From NCBI GenBank assembly GCA_003524565.1, contig DQGU01000062.1, positions 1-6,175 on the forward strand: 6,175 nucleotides of DNA, read 5' to 3'. Every line of letters starts with the position of its first letter. Position 1 is the first letter of the stretch. The position numbers were made by a program, and so were the translations under genes. Below, piece by piece: positions 1 through 5,665 of the stretch. The notes under the pieces were generated by a model. That model was not told the DNA's origin, ran no database searches, and saw nothing but the letters and a program-made list of their open reading frames with translations. The DNA is from Rhodospirillaceae bacterium. Its GTDB lineage: Bacteria > Pseudomonadota > Alphaproteobacteria > Micavibrionales > UBA2020.

Positions 1-433
1 CATTTTGCTGAACCAGCAATTCCGTCGGGGTGCGATGATGGCGGGCTGCGAAAACCCCTTTTTGTACGAAGTCGCCGCGGGCGCCGTTGACGAGGGCGAG
101 AGCGTCGAAGACGCCGCGCGCCGCGAAGCGCTTGAAGAAACCGGCGCGGAAATCGGCGACCTTGAATTCGTCGCCAAATGCTACACAAGCGCGGGCTGCC
201 TTGCCGAAGAATTCCATCTTTATATCGGCCGCATTTCCGCCGCCGCCGAAAGCGGTTTTCACGGACTGGAAGATGAAGGCGAGGAGATTAAAACCCACCT
301 GCTGCCCGCGTCAGACGTTTTCGCCATGCTCGACCGCGGTGAAATTATGAATGCCCCCGCCGCCGTGCTGATGCACTGGTTCGCGCGAAACCACAACACC
401 ATTCGCCAGCGCTGGCTGGCAAAGGCAGCCTGA
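1..433 (+). CDS. Nudix hydrolase, ADP-ribose pyrophosphatase-like (5' truncated)
   Basis: The reading frame is open from base 2, so the true start lies outside the window; the TTG at 5 is an internal Leu codon, not a start. About 143 residues remain. A complete Nudix box (GX5EX7REUXEEXGU) is encoded at 80-148, with key residues G, E, RE, EE and G all present, so the Mg2+-binding catalytic helix is intact. The text before it (an RRGA-type turn, then ENPFLYEV and AAG) resembles the ADP-ribose pyrophosphatase/YffH (AdpP) branch, whose members split nucleoside diphosphate sugars such as ADP-ribose into AMP and a sugar phosphate. The substrate cannot be fixed from sequence alone, so this is a family-level call. 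The stop at 431-433 is 1 bp before the sseA start, implying co-transcription and probable translational coupling. Confidence 0.88.
   Translation, partial: ILLNQQFRRGAMMAGCENPFLYEVAAGAVDEGESVEDAARREALEETGAEIGDLEFVAKCYTSAGCLAEEFHLYIGRISAAAESGFHGLEDEGEEIKTHLLPASDVFAMLDRGEIMNAPAAVLMHWFARNHNTIRQRWLAKAA
421..425 (+). promoter_or_regulatory. Ribosome binding site of sseA
   Basis: AAAGG lies 9 nt upstream of the ATG at 435 and inside the last codons of the Nudix gene. It supports this ATG and suggests coupled translation across the 1-bp junction. Confidence 0.5.
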
Positions 434-434
434 T

Positions 435-1274
435 ATGAGCATCCCCGCTTTAATCTCCGCATCGGAACTCCAGAAAATTGTCACCGCGCCGACGACCAAA
501 ATCATCGACGCCAGCTATGGCCTGCCGCCGCTGCCCGTGCGCATTGCCGATGCGCAGGATTTTGATATTGATGACATCGCAGACCCCGCCGCGCCGCTCG
601 CGCATACCGTGCCGGATGCGGCGCTGTTTGCGCAAAAAGTTTCCGCCCTTGGCATTTCCAGCGGCGATACGGTGGTTGTCTATGACCGCAGCGGCATGCA
701 CATGGCGGCCGCACGCGCGTGGTGGATGTTCCGCCTGTTCGGCCACGACAACGTGCGCGTTTTAAACGGCGGCCTGCCCGCATGGGTGGCCGCAGGCCTG
801 CCGGTGACGCCCAAGCCCGACGATATGCCGAATGTCCCCGCCGGACAGTTCACGGCCAAACTGCGCCCCGCACTTTTGAAACTAAAAGAAAACATTCTGG
901 CGAATATCGAGGGCAAAGAATTTTTACTGCTCGACGCCCGCGACGGCCGCCGCTATAGCGGCGACATGTCGGAGCCGCGCCCCGGCATGCAAAGCGGCCA
1001 TGTGCCCGGCTCGCTCAGCGCACCGTTTGCCGAGCTTATCGACGATGAAACGGGGCTTTTGCGCACAAAAGACGAAATCCGCGCGATTTTCGCGGCCAAG
1101 GGCACCGATTTGTCACGCCCCCTCGCCTGCACCTGCGGCAGCGGTGTCACCGCTTGCGTGGTTGCCCTGGCGCTGCATGAAATCGGCCACAGCGACGCCG
1201 CCATCTATGACGGGTCATGGAGCGAATGGGGCGCCGACCAAAGCCTTCCCAAAAAACAAGGTTATACGCCATGA
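435..1274 (+). CDS. sseA: 3-mercaptopyruvate sulfurtransferase (tandem rhodanese)
   Basis: Encodes 279 residues, the usual size for a two-domain rhodanese. The N-terminal non-catalytic domain (about 8-125) has the family stretch VVVYDRSG (81-88) and the WWMFRLFGHD helix. The C-terminal domain (about 160-270) carries the active-site loop CGSGVT with predicted catalytic Cys234. CGSGVT marks mercaptopyruvate sulfurtransferases, whereas thiosulfate rhodaneses usually have CRKGVT. Arg173 and Arg182 align with the two arginines that bind the mercaptopyruvate carboxylate in this family. The expected reaction is 3-mercaptopyruvate to pyruvate with a persulfide passed to thiol or cyanide, in the cytoplasm. 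The start at 435 has an AAAGG at 421-425 with 9-nt spacing. It sits 1 bp after the Nudix stop and overlaps metC by ATGA. Oddity: the N-terminal domain is about 8 residues short around positions 33-37, where a HIPGA-like motif is normally preceded by a longer loop. Confidence 0.93.
   Translation: MSIPALISASELQKIVTAPTTKIIDASYGLPPLPVRIADAQDFDIDDIADPAAPLAHTVPDAALFAQKVSALGISSGDTVVVYDRSGMHMAAARAWWMFRLFGHDNVRVLNGGLPAWVAAGLPVTPKPDDMPNVPAGQFTAKLRPALLKLKENILANIEGKEFLLLDARDGRRYSGDMSEPRPGMQSGHVPGSLSAPFAELIDDETGLLRTKDEIRAIFAAKGTDLSRPLACTCGSGVTACVVALALHEIGHSDAAIYDGSWSEWGADQSLPKKQGYTP
1258..1261 (+). promoter_or_regulatory. Ribosome binding site deciding the metC start
   Basis: AAGG lies 9 nt before the ATG at 1271, inside the sseA 3' end. 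The frame also has an ATG at 1217, but that would overlap sseA by 58 bases and add 18 residues unlike the family N-terminus. The 1271 start is therefore preferred. Confidence 0.55.
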
Positions 1275-2425
1275 GCAAAAAAAGTTTTGAAACACTTCTG
1301 ACGCACGCGGGCTCCAAGCCTGATGAATACCACGGCGCGGTCAACGTGCCGCCGCACCGTATGTCCACCATTGTGTTTCGAAACTACGCCGATTTTGAAA
1401 AAGTGCCCAACGTGCCCTATTCCTACGGCCGCGCAGGCACACCATCGAGCGCCGCCTTCGAAGAAGCCATCGCGGCCATTGAAGGCGCATACCGCAGCGT
1501 TTCCACCTGCTCCGGCCTCTCTGCCATTGTCACGGTTCTGATGGCATTTACGCAGGCGGGCGACCATGTGCTGATGACCGATAACTGCTATGGCCCCAGC
1601 CGTAAGTCGTGCGAGGAAATCCTGCGCCGCTTCGGCGTCGATGTCGAATACTACCCGCCGATGATTGGCGCGAACATTGCAAAACTGTTCCGCCCCAATA
1701 CCAAACTTGTTTTCATGGAAGCCCCGGGCTCCCTCACCTTTGAAGTGCAGGACATTGGCGCCATTACGGCGGCGGCAAAAAAAGCCGGCATCAAAACCGC
1801 CATCGATAACAGCTGGGCGACCCCGCTGTTTTTCCGCCCGCTGGAATTCGGGATTGATGTATCGATGATGACGGCCACGAAATATGTCTCCGGCCATTCG
1901 GATTGCATGCTCGGCGTTGTCTCCACGAACGAAGAATCATGGCCGCAGGTGAAACGCACCGCGCTGATGCTCGGTCTTTGCGGCGGCTCGGAAGAGCTTT
2001 ACCTCGGCCTGCGCGGCCTGCGCACGCTGAATGTGCGCATGCTGCAACATCAGAAAAACGCACTTGATATCGCGACATGGCTTTCGGCGCAGCCGCAGGT
2101 GAAACGCGTGCATCACCCTGCCCTGCCGTCCTGCCCCGGTCATGAAAACTGGAAAAAATATTACAAAGGCTCTTCGGGCACTTTCGGCATCATCCTGCAC
2201 CAGACCGACCGCGAAAAAATTGCCGCGATGCTGGACGGGATGGAGATTTTCAACCTCGGCTTCAGCTGGGGCGGGTTTGAATCCCTGCTCTTCCCCGAAC
2301 AGCCCAAACCCATCCGCACCGCCACGGCATGGGAAGAAGAAGGCTTCTCCCTCCGCCTGCATATCGGGCTTGAAGATGCGGAAGATATCCGCGCCGACCT
2401 CGCCGCCGGACTTGCGCGGCTTTAA
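1271..2425 (+). CDS. metC: Cystathionine beta-lyase (PLP-dependent, Cys/Met metabolism family)
   Basis: Encodes 384 residues, close to the usual length of about 390. It is a fold-type I PLP enzyme of the Cys/Met metabolism family. Visible sites: Tyr52 and Arg54 in the SYGRAGTP motif, which contact the PLP phosphate of the neighbouring subunit; Ser81-Gly82-Leu83 in the phosphate-binding turn; Tyr107, which stacks on the cofactor; Asp179 in DNSWATPLFF, which holds the pyridine nitrogen; Lys204 in TATKYVSGHSD, the Schiff-base lysine; and Arg362 in LRLHIGLED, the substrate carboxylate anchor. The SWGGFESL stretch (332-339) is typical of MetC rather than of cystathionine gamma-synthase. The enzyme cleaves cystathionine to homocysteine, pyruvate and ammonia in the cytoplasm, the penultimate step of methionine synthesis. 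Its ATG overlaps the sseA stop (ATGA), so translation is probably coupled. Some enzymes of this family also act on cystine, so substrate breadth is open. Confidence 0.94.
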   Translation: MSKKSFETLLTHAGSKPDEYHGAVNVPPHRMSTIVFRNYADFEKVPNVPYSYGRAGTPSSAAFEEAIAAIEGAYRSVSTCSGLSAIVTVLMAFTQAGDHVLMTDNCYGPSRKSCEEILRRFGVDVEYYPPMIGANIAKLFRPNTKLVFMEAPGSLTFEVQDIGAITAAAKKAGIKTAIDNSWATPLFFRPLEFGIDVSMMTATKYVSGHSDCMLGVVSTNEESWPQVKRTALMLGLCGGSEELYLGLRGLRTLNVRMLQHQKNALDIATWLSAQPQVKRVHHPALPSCPGHENWKKYYKGSSGTFGIILHQTDREKIAAMLDGMEIFNLGFSWGGFESLLFPEQPKPIRTATAWEEEGFSLRLHIGLEDAEDIRADLAAGLARL

Positions 2426-2441
2426 AAAGCGCGGGATAATC

Positions 2442-2447
2442 AAGAGG
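2442..2447 (+). promoter_or_regulatory. Shine-Dalgarno-like AAGAGG unusually close to the ATPase start
   Basis: AAGAGG ends only 1 nt before the ATG at 2449, against an optimum of about 5-9 nt. An in-frame TAA at 2437-2439 rules out a start further upstream. The next in-frame ATG (2479, residue 11) lacks a convincing site and would break the first membrane helix, so 2449 is kept. Initiation may be weak or depend on ribosomes arriving from metC. Confidence 0.35.
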
Positions 2448-2448
2448 T

Positions 2449-3939
2449 ATGCAATCCAAAGTCATCCTTGCGGCACTTATGGGCTTCTTTGTGCTGGGCA
2501 ATCTGGTTGCCCGGAACCCCGATAGTGCGTTCATACGGCTTTCTTTTTACGTCTATGCCGCTATTTCGGTCGGCTTCATCGCCCATTTCTACCTCACACG
2601 CTGGTGGTACGGCGACCGGGACGAAGAGGAAGCGCCGCCCCCGCCCGCAGATAACGCCACGCCACCACGGCGGCGCGCCACATGGCAACCCGTACCGCTT
2701 GAACACGCGCCGCCGCCGCCAGCGCCCGCCGCCCCCAACCCCGCTATACAGAAGGATATTCCGGACATACTTATCCAGCTGACACTGCAAAATTTGAACG
2801 CCACGACCTCAGCCCCCGTGCGCGAAGAGGTGACGCTGCGCGCCTACGCCGCACAAAAAGGCGATGTGCAGGCCATGACGGATTTCGGTCAGGCGTTTCT
2901 GGACGGCGACGATTGCATGAAACGCGACCTGCCGCTGGCAGCGCGCTGGATGGGACATGCGGTGGCGCATGGCGCGCACGGCATGAGACCGCTGCTTGAA
3001 TGGGTGCAGCACTGCATAGAGACAAATACCCTGCCGCCCGTTACCGATAAAAACAAAACCCATATCAAAGGAAGAAGCTATATGAGCAGAGCATCGGCAC
3101 AGGCCGAACTGGATGCCCTTATCGGCCTGAATTCCGTCAAAGCGCAGGTACGCAGCCTTATCAACCGCCGCAATCTCGAGAAACTGCGCGACCAAAACCA
3201 GTTGCCCAGCGACCCCGATATCAACCTGCATCTGGTTTTCACGGGCAACCCCGGCACGGGGAAAACCGTTGTGGCGCAGCTTCTGGGCGCGCTTTTGGCG
3301 AATGCGGGGATATTGCCGCGCGGACAGGTTGTCGAGGTATCGGGCGTTAATCTGGTGGGCGAATACATCGGCACAACCGGCCCCAAGGTCGAAGACGCCG
3401 TCAAGCGCGCGATGGGCGGCATTTTATTCATCGACGAAGCCTATGCGCTGATTGCCCACGTCGGCGTTCACGGCCCCCAGCGCAGCGCATCGATGGACGC
3501 GATTACCACCCTGCTTTTGGAGATGAACAAGCACAAGGGAAAATTCATGGTGATTGCCGCGGGGTATCCGGATGAAATGAAACATTTCCTCGAATTCAAC
3601 CCCGGGCTCAAATCGCGTTTCCGCGAAACGTTGCACTTCGACAACTTCAGCGCCGAAGAGCTCGTGCAGATTTATATCAAAATCGCCAATGATAAATATT
3701 ACAAACTGGCCGAGGGCTGCCGGCCGGTTTTGAAAAAAATCATGGAAGACGCGCCCGGAAAATACGCCCGCAACTTCGGCAACGCCCGTTTCGTCGCCAA
3801 TCTTTTCGAAGAAACGCTGGAGCGCGTCGCCGACCGCGTCGCCCAAAAAACCGACGTAACGCGCGAAGAGCTGATGACCATCACCCCCTTCGACATCAGC
3901 GCCGCCGCCGAGGATTTCCACCGCCAGCACAAGGGATAA
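2449..3939 (+). CDS. Membrane-anchored CbbX/SpoVK-type AAA+ ATPase with Sel1-like region
   Basis: Encodes 496 residues. Order of parts: two predicted membrane helices (about 5-21 and 28-49); a charged then proline-rich linker (about 55-100); a Sel1/TPR-like helical region (about 130-187, with AAQKGD, AMTDFGQAFLDGD and AARWMGHAVAHG); and an AAA+ module from about 219. ATPase motifs are complete: Walker A GNPGTGKT (266-273, Lys272), pore-loop-like EYIG (Tyr306), Walker B ILFIDEA (325-331, Asp329-Glu330), sensor 1 region VIAAGY (368-373), NPGLKSRF with the probable arginine finger Arg390, and sensor 2 GNARF (Arg447). The order and wording match CbbX, the hexameric red-type RuBisCO activase, and the related SpoVK and EccA ATPases. 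It should be an active remodelling ATPase with its catalytic part probably cytosolic. No RuBisCO or type VII secretion gene is present, so the substrate is unknown. It lies 23 bp after metC and is probably read from the same transcript. Confidence 0.87.
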   Translation: MQSKVILAALMGFFVLGNLVARNPDSAFIRLSFYVYAAISVGFIAHFYLTRWWYGDRDEEEAPPPPADNATPPRRRATWQPVPLEHAPPPPAPAAPNPAIQKDIPDILIQLTLQNLNATTSAPVREEVTLRAYAAQKGDVQAMTDFGQAFLDGDDCMKRDLPLAARWMGHAVAHGAHGMRPLLEWVQHCIETNTLPPVTDKNKTHIKGRSYMSRASAQAELDALIGLNSVKAQVRSLINRRNLEKLRDQNQLPSDPDINLHLVFTGNPGTGKTVVAQLLGALLANAGILPRGQVVEVSGVNLVGEYIGTTGPKVEDAVKRAMGGILFIDEAYALIAHVGVHGPQRSASMDAITTLLLEMNKHKGKFMVIAAGYPDEMKHFLEFNPGLKSRFRETLHFDNFSAEELVQIYIKIANDKYYKLAEGCRPVLKKIMEDAPGKYARNFGNARFVANLFEETLERVADRVAQKTDVTREELMTITPFDISAAAEDFHRQHKG

Positions 3940-3993
3940 ACCGCCGTCATTTGCGGATATACCGCTGATTTTGCGCCTTCTTTACGCAGGGCG

Positions 3994-4023
3994 TTGACGG
4001 CAGCCGTCCGATTGCGAGAGAAT
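3994..4023 (+). promoter_or_regulatory. Candidate sigma-70 promoter with overlapping dyad, upstream of the DUF1648 gene
   Basis: TTGACG at 3994-3999 matches the -35 consensus at 5 of 6 bases. GAGAAT at 4018-4023, 18 bp further, matches the -10 at 4 of 6. This would start transcription near 4030 and leave a leader of roughly 28 nt. A perfect 6+1+6 dyad, GACGGC-A-GCCGTC (3996-4008), overlaps the -35 and could be an operator. The rest of the 118-bp gap (3940-4057) shows only a weak 4-bp inverted repeat (3953-3965) and no clear terminator for the ATPase gene. Confidence 0.35.
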
Positions 4024-4057
4024 CAAATAGGAATCCACTCACAACACGGGTACCCCC

Positions 4058-4564
4058 ATGCGCCTGTTCGCCGTTTTGATATGTCTTGGCTGTTTTGTCG
4101 CCGCGTTTTTTCAGCTGGACCATTTTTTGCCGCTGCTGCCCCAGAAAATCGCCATTCGTTTTGACATGGACGGCGCGCCCAACGGCTGGATGGGAAAAGA
4201 CACCTTTGCGCTTTATTATTTTTTCCTGCTGGGCGTGATGCTCGGCGTTTTCGGTATTTTCGCGGCTGTGGTGCATAAGCTGCCCGCGCGTTTTATCAAT
4301 ATCCCGCACCGCCATTACTGGCTGGCCGAACCGCAGCGCAAGGCGACGCTGGATTATTTGCGGGAGCTTTATTTGTGGACAGCCGCCTTCGCGGGTATTT
4401 TCATCGTCGGGATGATGGACATGGTTCTGCACATCAACCAGATGCCCGTGCCGCACCTTGATAACCGTTTTCTCTATACCGCTTGCGGCGCGTTTGCGTT
4501 TTGCATTTTCTGCGGTATTGCGCTTGTCTGTTGGCGCTTCAGAAAACCGCCGGAAAAGGCCTGA
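4058..4564 (+). CDS. DUF1648-domain small integral membrane protein
   Basis: Encodes 168 residues with four predicted membrane helices (about 4-26, 50-73, 105-126 and 138-158). Between helices 1 and 2 lies the DUF1648 signature: LPQKIAIRFDMDGAPNGW followed by a Lys (about 27-47), matching the family pattern of P..I..HF...G.P.GW..K. The loop between helices 2 and 3 (KLPARF, HRHYWL) and the C-terminus (RFRKPPEK) are basic, so by the positive-inside rule both termini face the cytoplasm and the DUF1648 loop faces outward. DUF1648 also occurs in the Bacillus SdpI immunity/signalling protein, but here it stands alone and that role should not be transferred. The function is unknown. No strong Shine-Dalgarno is seen (only GGGT near 4048). 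The gene is convergent with nusB and probably has its own promoter. Confidence 0.78.
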   Translation: MRLFAVLICLGCFVAAFFQLDHFLPLLPQKIAIRFDMDGAPNGWMGKDTFALYYFFLLGVMLGVFGIFAAVVHKLPARFINIPHRHYWLAEPQRKATLDYLRELYLWTAAFAGIFIVGMMDMVLHINQMPVPHLDNRFLYTACGAFAFCIFCGIALVCWRFRKPPEKA

Positions 4565-4567
4565 GCA

Positions 4568-4597
4568 GCGCGCATTTAACCGCGCAGCGTCTTTTTT
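4568..4597 (+). terminator. Possible weak intrinsic terminator after the DUF1648 gene
   Basis: GCGCG (4568-4572) can pair with CGCGC (4581-4585) around an 8-nt loop, and a run of six T follows at 4592-4597. A second run of six T is at 4616-4621. The stem is short and the first T run begins 6 nt after it, so this is a marginal terminator. It would serve the plus-strand gene; nusB has no U-tract in its own direction here. Confidence 0.25.
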
Positions 4598-4642
4598 GTT
4601 TAGCCGCGCAGCGTCTTTTTTGTTTTAGCCGCGCAGCGTCTT
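4580..4642. repeat. Three-copy tandem repeat of the nusB 3' end (24-25 bp period)
   Basis: The 14-base core CCGCGCAGCGTCTT recurs at 4580, 4604 and 4629. The first two full units (4580-4603 and 4604-4628) differ only by one T in the TTTG-TTTAG spacer, giving 24 and 25 bp. The third copy is the genuine nusB coding end, encoding KTLRG and preceding its TAA at 4627-4625. The two extra copies lie beyond that stop, between nusB and the convergent DUF1648 gene. Near identity suggests recent slippage duplication. Confidence 0.85.
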
Positions 4643-5164
4643 GGCAACTTTATCCAGAATGGCGTTGACCAGTTTCGGCTCCGTCCCGTCGTAAAAACCG
4701 GCGGTGACGTTCAGGTAATCGTGAATGATGATGCCCGTATCGACATCGCCGTGCGCCAGAATCTCATACGCGCCCGCACGCAGGATAGCGTCCAGCAGTG
4801 CCTCCACTTCGCTTTTGCCGCCTGCGGCAAGCGCGGCGGAAACGATGCCGTCAACATCGCTCCAGCGCGTCTGGATGCCGGAGATAATATCGCGCAAAAG
4901 CGTTTCTTCGGCGGGCACAAACACATCGCCGTCGAGGTTAAAGCCGTTGCGGTGGCTGATATATTCCTGCACCGCCGATTGCGCGTCCTGATTGTTGATG
5001 CGCATCTGGTACAAAACCTGCACGGCGGCAAGGCGTGCGGCGGTTTTTTGCGCCTTGGCCGAGCCTTTGTTTTTACCCGCAACCGGACGCTCCGGCGCGC
5101 GCGGCGGCACTTTGGTAACTTTGAGCTCGCGGAAAGGCTGTTTTTTTGTTTCTTCTTCGGCCAT
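4625..5164 (-). CDS. nusB: Transcription antitermination factor NusB
   Basis: Encodes 179 residues from the ATG at 5164. An upstream in-frame ATG at 5188 is possible but lacks a ribosome site and lies inside nrdR. The chosen start has GGAG 7 nt before it and forms a TGATG junction with the nrdR stop. The NusB fold spans about 40-179: TAARLAAVQVLYQ at the first helix, LLRDIISGI near 89-97, ILRAGAYEIL at 127-136, IIHDYLNVTAGF at 147-158 and EPKLVNAILDKVAK at 162-175. NusB pairs with NusE (ribosomal protein S10) on boxA RNA to keep RNA polymerase reading through rRNA operons. The first 39 or so residues are a charged, proline-containing tail rich in Lys, Arg and Glu, making the protein longer than the 139 residues of the E. 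coli protein. The 3' end is the source of the tandem repeat that follows. Confidence 0.93.
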   Translation of the reverse strand: MAEEETKKQPFRELKVTKVPPRAPERPVAGKNKGSAKAQKTAARLAAVQVLYQMRINNQDAQSAVQEYISHRNGFNLDGDVFVPAEETLLRDIISGIQTRWSDVDGIVSAALAAGGKSEVEALLDAILRAGAYEILAHGDVDTGIIIHDYLNVTAGFYDGTEPKLVNAILDKVAKTLRG

Positions 5165-5637
5165 CAGGCGGCTCCGGCTTTTTTGCATACGTTTTCGAGG
5201 TCGGCAAGGAAATCGCTGTAATCGCGCACTTCGCGGAAATCCTTATAGACGGAGGCATAGCGGACATAAGCGATAGGATCAAGTCCTGATAGCGTTTGCA
5301 TCGCCTTTTCGCCAATCAATTTGGTCGGCACATCGCTGTCGCCCATCTGTTCCAGCTGGCGCACGATGTCATTGGCCGCGCGTTCAATCGCGTCGCTCTC
5401 CACGGGGCGTTTTTGCAGCGACAGGCGGAGCGAGCGCAAAAGCTTTTCGCGGTCGAAGGCTTCGCGCCGGCCGTCGGCCTTGAGAACAACCAGTTCGCGC
5501 AGCTGCACACGCTCGAAGGTCGTGAAACGCGCTTCGCATTTCGGACATTCGCGGCGGCGGCGGATGGCCGCGCTGTCTTCGGTCGGACGGGAGTCCTTGA
5601 CCTGCGTTTCCTCACTCGCGCAAAACGGGCATTTCAT
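5164..5637 (-). CDS. nrdR: Transcriptional repressor NrdR
   Basis: Encodes 157 residues, the standard length. An N-terminal zinc ribbon is formed by Cys3, Cys6, Cys31 and Cys34 (CPFC and CPKC), with the family's basic RRRREC run at 26-31. An ATP-cone follows (about 49-139), starting LVVLKADGRREAFDREKL, which senses ATP versus dATP. NrdR binds NrdR boxes upstream of ribonucleotide reductase genes and represses them when dATP is plentiful. The ATG at 5637 gives the canonical MKCPFC start. The upstream sequence has only a weak AGAG. The gene follows glyA by 28 bp, and its stop shares one base with the nusB start (TGATG), so all three are probably one operon. No NrdR-box pair was recognised in this window. 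Confidence 0.97.
   Translation of the reverse strand: MKCPFCASEETQVKDSRPTEDSAAIRRRRECPKCEARFTTFERVQLRELVVLKADGRREAFDREKLLRSLRLSLQKRPVESDAIERAANDIVRQLEQMGDSDVPTKLIGEKAMQTLSGLDPIAYVRYASVYKDFREVRDYSDFLADLENVCKKAGAA
5172..5175 (-). promoter_or_regulatory. Ribosome binding site deciding the nusB start
   Basis: On the minus strand GGAG lies 7 nt before the ATG at 5164, inside the last codons of nrdR. This favours 5164 over the upstream in-frame ATG at 5188. Confidence 0.6.
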
Positions 5638-5665
5638 CTGTCTCTACTCGCTTCGTGTTTAAAAA

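Noticed and set aside
1262..1897. Minus-strand open frame of about 211 codons opposite metC
   Set aside because: It lies wholly opposite sseA/metC, its product is low-information and rich in Arg, Gly and Phe, and metC has full family motifs. Long antisense frames are expected in GC-rich coding DNA.
2414..2432. GCGC inverted repeat around the metC stop as a terminator
   Set aside because: The stem is 4 bp with an A/T-rich loop and no following T-run, and the ATPase gene starts only 23 bp after metC.
2449..3939. Calling the ATPase CbbX, the RuBisCO activase
   Set aside because: No RuBisCO or Calvin-cycle gene is visible, and the membrane helices and Sel1-like region are not part of CbbX. Only the ATPase module is shared.
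3953..3965. GCGG-ATATA-CCGC inverted repeat as terminator of the ATPase gene
   Set aside because: The stem is only 4 bp, a competing CCGC at 3941 can pair instead, and there is no proper T-run after it.
3947..4456. Minus-strand open frame of about 169 codons opposite the DUF1648 gene and the gap before it
   Set aside because: The product has no recognisable motif, while the plus strand encodes a clear DUF1648 signature and four membrane helices.
4580..4642. CRISPR-like short direct repeats
   Set aside because: The units are contiguous, with no unique spacers, and derive from the nusB coding end.
4721..5221. Plus-strand frame of about 166 codons opposite nusB, and a similar one at 5296-5808 opposite nrdR/glyA
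   Set aside because: Both mirror well-recognised minus-strand genes and cross gene boundaries without family features.
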